Source: Temnothorax longispinosus (Eukaryota; Arthropoda; Insecta; Hymenoptera; Formicidae). Taken from it: a stretch of 64,000 bases of DNA. How positions within the stretch are numbered: the first letter of the stretch is position 1; each line of letters opens with the position of its first letter. Positions 58,765 to 64,000 of the stretch are shown piece by piece. The position numbers were made by a program, and so were the translations under genes. The DNA is taken from the NCBI RefSeq assembly GCF_030848805.1, contig NW_027269815.1, forward strand, positions 775,879-839,878. Reading direction: 5' to 3'. Under the pieces are notes generated by a model. The model did no database searches and was not told the origin of the DNA. It saw only the letters and a list, made by a program, of their open reading frames with translations.

Positions 58765-59173
58765 CGAAATAGTATGCCGGATGCTAATATTACAAGGCGG
58801 GAAGTATTCAACGGAAATATCACATCCAAAATGCGTGGCACGAGAAAGGTTGATGCAAATAAAATGGTAGACACGTTAACGTACGCTGCAACAAAAACAA
58901 CATTATGAATAGGATTTCTACAAGCATATTAAAAATTTCAATATCTATTCTATACTATTCTATTTTCTTTGTTAAATAAAATGTGTAGCAGATTTTTAGT
59001 TTGCACTGACTGGCGATTTTATTTAGAAAAAATCATTTTCCTTGTGCAACATGGATCATATATTTTTATATCTAGTCATTTATTAATCCTTATATATCTA
59101 GTCATATTAACCTTATTTCTAGTCATATTAATTTTATATCATTTATAGTGTACTCAAGATATATTACGTTTAT

Positions 59174-59310
59174 TTTAATGGAAATGAATGTGGTATATTT
59201 TACGGTTTCCTCTTCCCATGTATTTGTTACCAAGGCCGCGACCGTGATCACGACCGCAACTGCGATTACAACTGTGACTACGATCCGCTCTTTGCCACCA
59301 TGGCGGTCCT
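59174..59310 (-). other. Possible terminal exon, Arg/Gly-rich
   Basis: After an acceptor-like TTTATTACAG (minus strand, about 59311-59320) the frame reads GPPWWQRADRSHSCNRSCGR, then DHGRGLGNKYMGRGNRKIYH to a stop at about 59178. Codon-level periodicity (CGT/GGT alternating with Asp, Ser and His) looks coding, like an RGG-type tail. No other exon of the gene can be identified in the window. Confidence 0.3.
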
Positions 59311-59339
59311 GTAATAAATTTTAAATTTGTTATGCACAT

Positions 59340-59356
59340 TTATATCTTATATATAT

Positions 59357-59400
<44 letters not shown>
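59340..59400. repeat. (TA)n microsatellite
   Basis: Pure AT dinucleotide run of about 35 bp with ACACAT at one side. Confidence 0.95.
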
Positions 59401-59401
<1 letters not shown>

Positions 59402-60020
59402 AATCGAATAGTTTAACGACAATTTTTAGTACGCATTGACTACTTTGACGACTTCTGATTATTTTGACAACTGTCGTCAAAAGTGTAGCGGTCTATCAAA
59501 TAGTTTGACGACGTCGTCAAACTAATTCGAAGCGCTGAATTGATTATTTTCACGACACTATATATTTTGACGACAATGTATATATCTAGTGAGGATATTA
59601 ACGACAGTAACAAAAACGCTGTTAATAATAAAAATAGAGATATAAACAAGCTATAAACTATTTTCTCACATTTTTTATTTTTCTATGTTATAAAAATAGT
59701 TCAAACAATGTAAGCAATAATACATTACTCTCTTAGACAAGTCCAATTGATAAAAATTTTTTGACGACATTGTATATATCTAGTGAGTATTTTAATGACA
59801 TCGTGTATATCTAATGGGGATTTTGATGACAGTAAAAAAAAGTGTTAATAAGAAGAAGAAAGATGTGTGTAATATACACACAATGTAGGCGATAATACAA
59901 TTTTAAACAAGTTCAACTAATATTTTTTTGACATTATATATATTTAGTGACAATTTTTACAACAGTAGAAAAAAACGTTGTTAATAAAAAAAAACAAAGA
60001 TGTAAACTAACTATAAACTG
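59401..60020. repeat. TTGACGAC-rich degenerate repeat region
   Basis: Multiple copies of TTTGACGAC/GTCGTCAAA in both orientations (59450-59600) and a repeated longer unit (TGACGACA.TGTATATATCTAGTGAG at 59570 and 59763, again weakly near 59930). Non-coding. Confidence 0.6.
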
Positions 60021-60025
60021 TTTTT

Positions 60026-60350
60026 TCACAACACCTCCACGGAAAGTTTGACTTTCCATGCCTGTAGAGAGGGGCGAAAGCGGTCAATTTTACGCCAGGG
60101 CGGCATAGCGGACGGAAAGTAACCACTTTCTGCCCTAGGGAGGAAAGTAAGTCCTGCTTGAAATTGACCACTCTCGTCTCTCTCTAGGCATGAAAGTCGA
60201 ACTTTCCGTAAAGGTAGTATAAAAAATATCGTGTGCACCTCGGGGCGAAAGCTTTTTCAGACTCGTGTGATTTACCGCCCTCGCTTTCGGCTCGGGCGGC
60301 AAACTTCACACTCGTCTGAAAAACGCTACTTTCGTCCCTTGGTGCACAAT
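60026..60350. repeat. GC-rich double foldback related to the hAT palindrome centre
   Basis: A first palindrome (60033-60215) pairs CGGAAAGTTTGACTTTCCAT with CATGAAAGTCGAACTTTCCG around GCCCTAGGGAGGAAAGTAAG. A second (60230-60345) pairs GTGCACCTCGGGGCGAAAGC with its partner ending CCCTTGGTGCAC, and TTCAGACTCGTGTGA with CACACTCGTCTGAA. The sequence matches the centre at 41555-41790 in several blocks. Non-coding, type unknown. Confidence 0.75.
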
Positions 60351-60714
60351 ATACTATTACATATTTCTTTATTTTCCATGTTATAATCTGTAATATACGA
60401 AAAGTTGTTATTAAATTATTGCGTTTAATCGGTAAAAGGACTTTAGGATCCCCTTTAGAAGATGTTGGAGTCATCTGTATTATCGATCAAGCACATTTAT
60501 ATTTTTCTATTTTTTTCGCTTTTCATATACAGATATTAAAAAATTATCCAAAGTAAGAGAAAATACGAAAAAATAAATAAACTAATTTTTTGCTTTGCTA
60601 AAATATATATGCAATATATATTCTATATATGTATATTGCATAAATGCTAATCTACATTATACAGATCGTACTTTTCTGTTTATTTCTCTTGTAAACTTTA
60701 AACTCAAACAAAAG
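60351..60714. other. Non-coding, nothing recognised
   Basis: AT-rich with short ATATAT runs; no supported frame. Confidence 0.45.
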
Positions 60715-61221
60715 GGTAAAACTCCACAATTAGGGCCTATACGAGAAATCAATCGGGAGGAGATAAATTTTATGATTTTATGTATTCTTGCCCCCAGAAT
60801 CCGAAACTGTTGATAAGAAGTCGCTTGTATTTTCTAAGATATCGTCATGAAAATGAGAAAAAATGCGGTAAATATTTAGTATTAGAGAGTCACCCCCGAT
60901 TTCCATAATTTTCAAATATGTTGTCAAGGACATGACTCTATAAGTAACTTTTCCTTATAACTTAATCGGCGGTCATTGCTTATTTAAAAGTTATGAACAA
61001 AAATAGTTTGAGAAATATAGCAGAGTTTCTGTCAGTGCTAAGGGAAGTAATTTACTGATATGTGTACTGTCTAATACCTTAGAACATATATAACTGGAAG
61101 GGGAATTGTCTCTTGACCCCCAAATTTTATCAACAGTTTCGGATAAAGGGGGCAAAGAATACATAAAATTTACCTCCTCCTAATTGATTTCTCGTGTAAG
61201 CCCTAATTGTCGAATTTTACC
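60715..61221. mobile_element. Foldback MITE, GGTAAA ends, 8-bp TSD (family member 2)
   Basis: The ends are GGTAAAACTCCACAATTAGG and, reverse-complemented from the right, GGTAAAATTCGACAATTAGG; the arms are about 105 bp and include GAGAAATCAAT and CGAAACTGTTGATAA. AACAAAAG flanks both sides (60707-60714, 61222-61229), an 8-bp TSD. The interior shares AAATATGTTGTCAAGG and AAAGTTATGAACAAAAATAG plus AAATATAGCAG with the element at 879-1833. Same terminus, same TSD length and shared interior make them one family. Confidence 0.85.
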
Positions 61222-61229
61222 AACAAAAG

Positions 61230-61819
61230 GTCTTATAATATTCTTATGTATTATTCAAATGTGGATAAATACTTTCAATTTGAATTAATATACTTAGAAT
61301 CGTTTGAATAATATATTTAGAATTGTTTATATCACGTAAAGAAATACACTAACCTAACCTTAACTTAAGTAACGGAAAGTAATTCAAAAACTTTTTTCGG
61401 ATTTTCATACCGTTTTGTATTTTCTTACAATTATTTGCGTAGTTTCTCTTATTTTAGAGAAGAATTTTTTATTCAGTATAAAAAAAACGAAAAAAAATAG
61501 AAAAGAACGATTGTGCGTTCAATAACTTAAATTAAATTATGTTTTAAAAAGCATTATTTAATTATAAATTAAAATAATAATGATTATAACTTTCATAATT
61601 AATTAGCTTAAGCTGTCGGTATTGCCCGTCGAGGAATCCATGAAAACATTTTATCCCTTTTCATCTCGTTAAGGGTCGAATTTCCCAAAATTCCTTCTTA
61701 GTGGATACTTATGTTATAGAAGAAATATATTCCCCGATTTCATATTTCTAGGTTTAAGGATTTGGGCTGGGCGTTGACGAGTCAGTCAGTCAGTCAGTCA
61801 AGACATTTGTTTATATGTA
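61230..61819. other. Non-coding, AT-rich; (CAGT)n tract at the end
   Basis: No supported gene. A GTCAGTCAGTCAGTCA run at 61779-61800 precedes the GC-rich block. Confidence 0.5.
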
Positions 61820-63850
61820 TTGTGACGTTGCGGTTCGCCGCACCGTCGCGGCGCCCCGCCGCCGTCACAAGGCGCGGAATTTCGCGCCCAGGGACGGACC
61901 AGGGAGGCAACGACGAGATCTCCAGGGGTCGTATTTAATCGCGTTTCCGCATTTTGATTATTTTCTTTTGTTTTTTTTTATGCAATGTAATACGCGCGGC
62001 ACCTCACCCACACCACGGCAAACCTTCGAGGGAGTATTTGGCGAAGGAAATCAAGGACGATCGATAACCCAGGAGGGGTGGCAAACGCGGAAGCAGCAGA
62101 GATCGCGGGCTGGCGAGAGCAACGCGGCAGGCGGGCGGCACGTACGGCAGCGACGGACGAGGCCGCCGATAGCGGGGCCCCAAGCACTTGGGTAAACACC
62201 CGGCTTCAGCAAATGATCTCCACAAAACATCGACCTACGGGGGGACTGATCACCGCCCCAGGGTCAAACCGGAGGCACACCGGCAAGAACCGAGTTCCGT
62301 CCGCTGCTAAGGACAGAATTGAGGAGTCGTACGCCGCTGAGGGACCGTTGCACGCCCCCGAAGGATCTCGTATCGACAGCCCTGCGCCGGGACACCGCGG
62401 GCTTGCAAGCTCGCGCCCGATTGGCTCGCGCGCCCCTCAGGAAGGGGTACCGTATCGATTCCGCAATCGAGCGGGTCTAGCGTTTTCACTCTCTGGTCGT
62501 CCGTCGGCAAGATACGTTTTGTAAGATACGCGATAGCCACCCCGAGTCGGGTATTTCGATAATTGTCTGGCGGATCGAGGATCGTTGGAGGCAGGTGACG
62601 GCGAGGAGCACAGGAGGAGGCATATTACCGGTGAGGTTGCCCGTAAATCGCGATATGTAAAGCCACGACACCGCCCTCCGGTGCACGCTCTCGCTCGGGA
62701 TAACGTATGTTAAGATCGAGTGTAATTTCGCGATCGATAACGAGAGCGAAGGGTCTCGGGATGGTATCGTGGCCGCGGAACCGTGGTACAAGCGTTATGG
62801 CGAATCCCTGGAGATCGCGATAGGCGTTAATGAGTTCGATATCGCGAGTATATTGCGTTGTCCTCGCGACCTTGGTGTACGGCCGCATACGGGCCGGTGT
62901 TTCGTCAATTGCGTTACCGTTTCTTCGCGTCGGGAAATTCTGGCGTTCGAGCGTCGGTGTTAGCGTATCGATTTGTGTTTGGATCTCGTTATTACGGGTG
63001 AGAATTGTGCTCTCGCGTTGAGAAGCGTTGCGTCCGGTATTGCTTGCGTATGTCCCTATGGCGTCCCTGCTCGTGACAATCTCGAATTTTGCGTTGGAAT
63101 GTCGATGGCATTGTTAATCGCGGTCGAAGGTCGTTCCCGCCGATTGATTAATTATGTTAGACTTGTATTCGCGTTAAGAAATTACCGGCGTTCACACGTT
63201 TCGTGCGTTTAGATGTTACTTGCGTAGTTCTTCATGGCGTTCCGTGGTTATTAGCGATATCGCGACTCTAGTATTTCGCGTTGACCGGTATTCTGCCTCA
63301 TTGGAGAACCGCATTAATCCCGTATCTTGCGTTAGTTATCGTATTCTTTGCCTGGTTAAATGACTCGGCGCCTCCCGTTGCGCCCGAGCAGATTCACTCG
63401 CGTTAGGTTAAGATATCATTGCGACAGAGTTTTCGTACGGTTTTCGACTCGAATGATTAATTGTTTGAGAATAGAGCCTTCAGCGTGTTTATTAGAGACT
63501 CAATTAATACTCCGTGGGTGTCTCGCGTCCGCATTAATGTTATTTCGGTTAGATAAATTCAGACACCCCGCCACCGGCTATTCTTGATTTATTTATTGAA
63601 TTTATCTTGTGTTTGATCGAAGCCGGATGGATAAACGTTGTTATTTTCTCGACAACCAGTACTCAATAAATGTTATTTTCTTTGTTATCTGACTGAGTAT
63701 GAAATTAACGTGTCACCCCGCCGAATATCGCGCTGCCCTTCATTAACCCCTCCCGTGATTAGGTCAAGCTAGCCGATTCCACGCACCTCCACACTTCGTT
63801 TTGCGTCTCGTTTAGGTTTTCGCGATTTCGTGGACGCGAATGTACGCGTC
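61820..63850 (+). mobile_element. Probable 5' LTR of an LTR retrotransposon
   Basis: A sharp rise in GC content begins at about TGTGACGTTGCGG (61820) and continues to a primer-binding-site-like TGGCGCCCAAC at 63851-63861. This resembles the tRNA-Lys complementary site used by many retroelements. An AATAAA lies at 63666, about 185 bp before it, as expected for an LTR polyadenylation signal. Open frames in the block have no recognisable domain, consistent with LTR. The right LTR and coding region are outside the window, so borders and superfamily remain open. The 3' border lacks an obvious CA. Confidence 0.45.
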
Positions 63851-64000
63851 TGGCGCCCAACATTCGGAACATTTCGTGGAGTATCGGAGGTGCGAGGAAA
63901 TCACTGGAGAGGCCAACCATCCCGCTCTCCTAAGTCCTTTTGATCCGGCACACGTCCCGGAGCGGTCCGGGAGTGCAAAAAGTCGTGACAGTATATATAG
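63851..64000 (+). promoter_or_regulatory. Primer-binding-site-like motif and leader
   Basis: TGGCGCCCAACATTCGGAAC starts here. The first 11 bases match the usual tRNA-Lys type PBS and the rest diverges. The following GC-rich leader runs to the window edge without a start codon for gag. Confidence 0.45.

Overview
The window looks like a piece of an insect nuclear genome, most likely a hymenopteran and plausibly an ant. It is AT-rich, its coding pieces have short introns with GT..AG borders, it is full of microsatellites, and it is dominated by transposable elements (TEs). The organism call is inference: no marker gene proves it. No bacterial or organellar gene was seen.

Layout. 1-4811 is non-coding: a 955-bp foldback element with an 8-bp target-site duplication (TSD) at 879-1833 and a CGATCG-rich minisatellite at 1975-2778. 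4815-10830 is a complete-looking 6.0-kb PIF/Harbinger transposon with convergent genes: a two-exon DDE transposase (+) and a four-exon Myb/SANT-like partner (-) whose large intron holds a tandemly duplicated, in-frame exon. 11340-23080 is a Mutator-like element (-) whose protein combines a DDE transposase, a YqaJ-type nuclease and a Ulp1-type cysteine protease. Its gene is split in two by a nested 7,140-bp element (14382-21521) with CCCACACAGC ends and a 2-bp TSD. That guest carries a tnp2/CACTA-like transposase and an eight-exon DUF4806-like gene, both on the minus strand.

23400-32700 is mostly foldback and palindromic non-coding elements, with decayed receptor-like fragments, tRNA-like pieces and mariner-type MITEs (short non-autonomous elements). 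32970-47400 is a minus-strand non-LTR retrotransposon (LINE) hit twice: by a 2,319-bp solo LTR (34834-37152, TSD AGGT) and by a 7,778-bp giant palindrome (37791-45568, TSD CTCTATTC). The palindrome consists of two inverted copies of a hAT transposon joined at a GC-rich foldback.

47600-56750 holds host-like sequence. There is a GC-rich candidate first exon (to 48200), a decayed intron-bearing copy of a GRIP-domain golgin gene (52410-55198), and a small divergent gene on the minus strand (55510-56750). The remainder has a tRNA-like unit in a hairpin, several MITEs, a second member of the GGTAAA/8-bp-TSD foldback family (60715-61221), and at the right edge a GC-rich block ending in a primer-binding-site-like motif, probably the 5' LTR of an LTR retrotransposon that runs out of the window.

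How it works together: the genes mostly form TE modules (transposase plus DNA-binding partner; transposase plus nuclease plus protease; transposase plus DUF4806 protein) rather than a host pathway. Nesting gives a relative order: LINE first, then solo LTR and hAT palindrome; Mutator-like first, then the CACTA-like guest.
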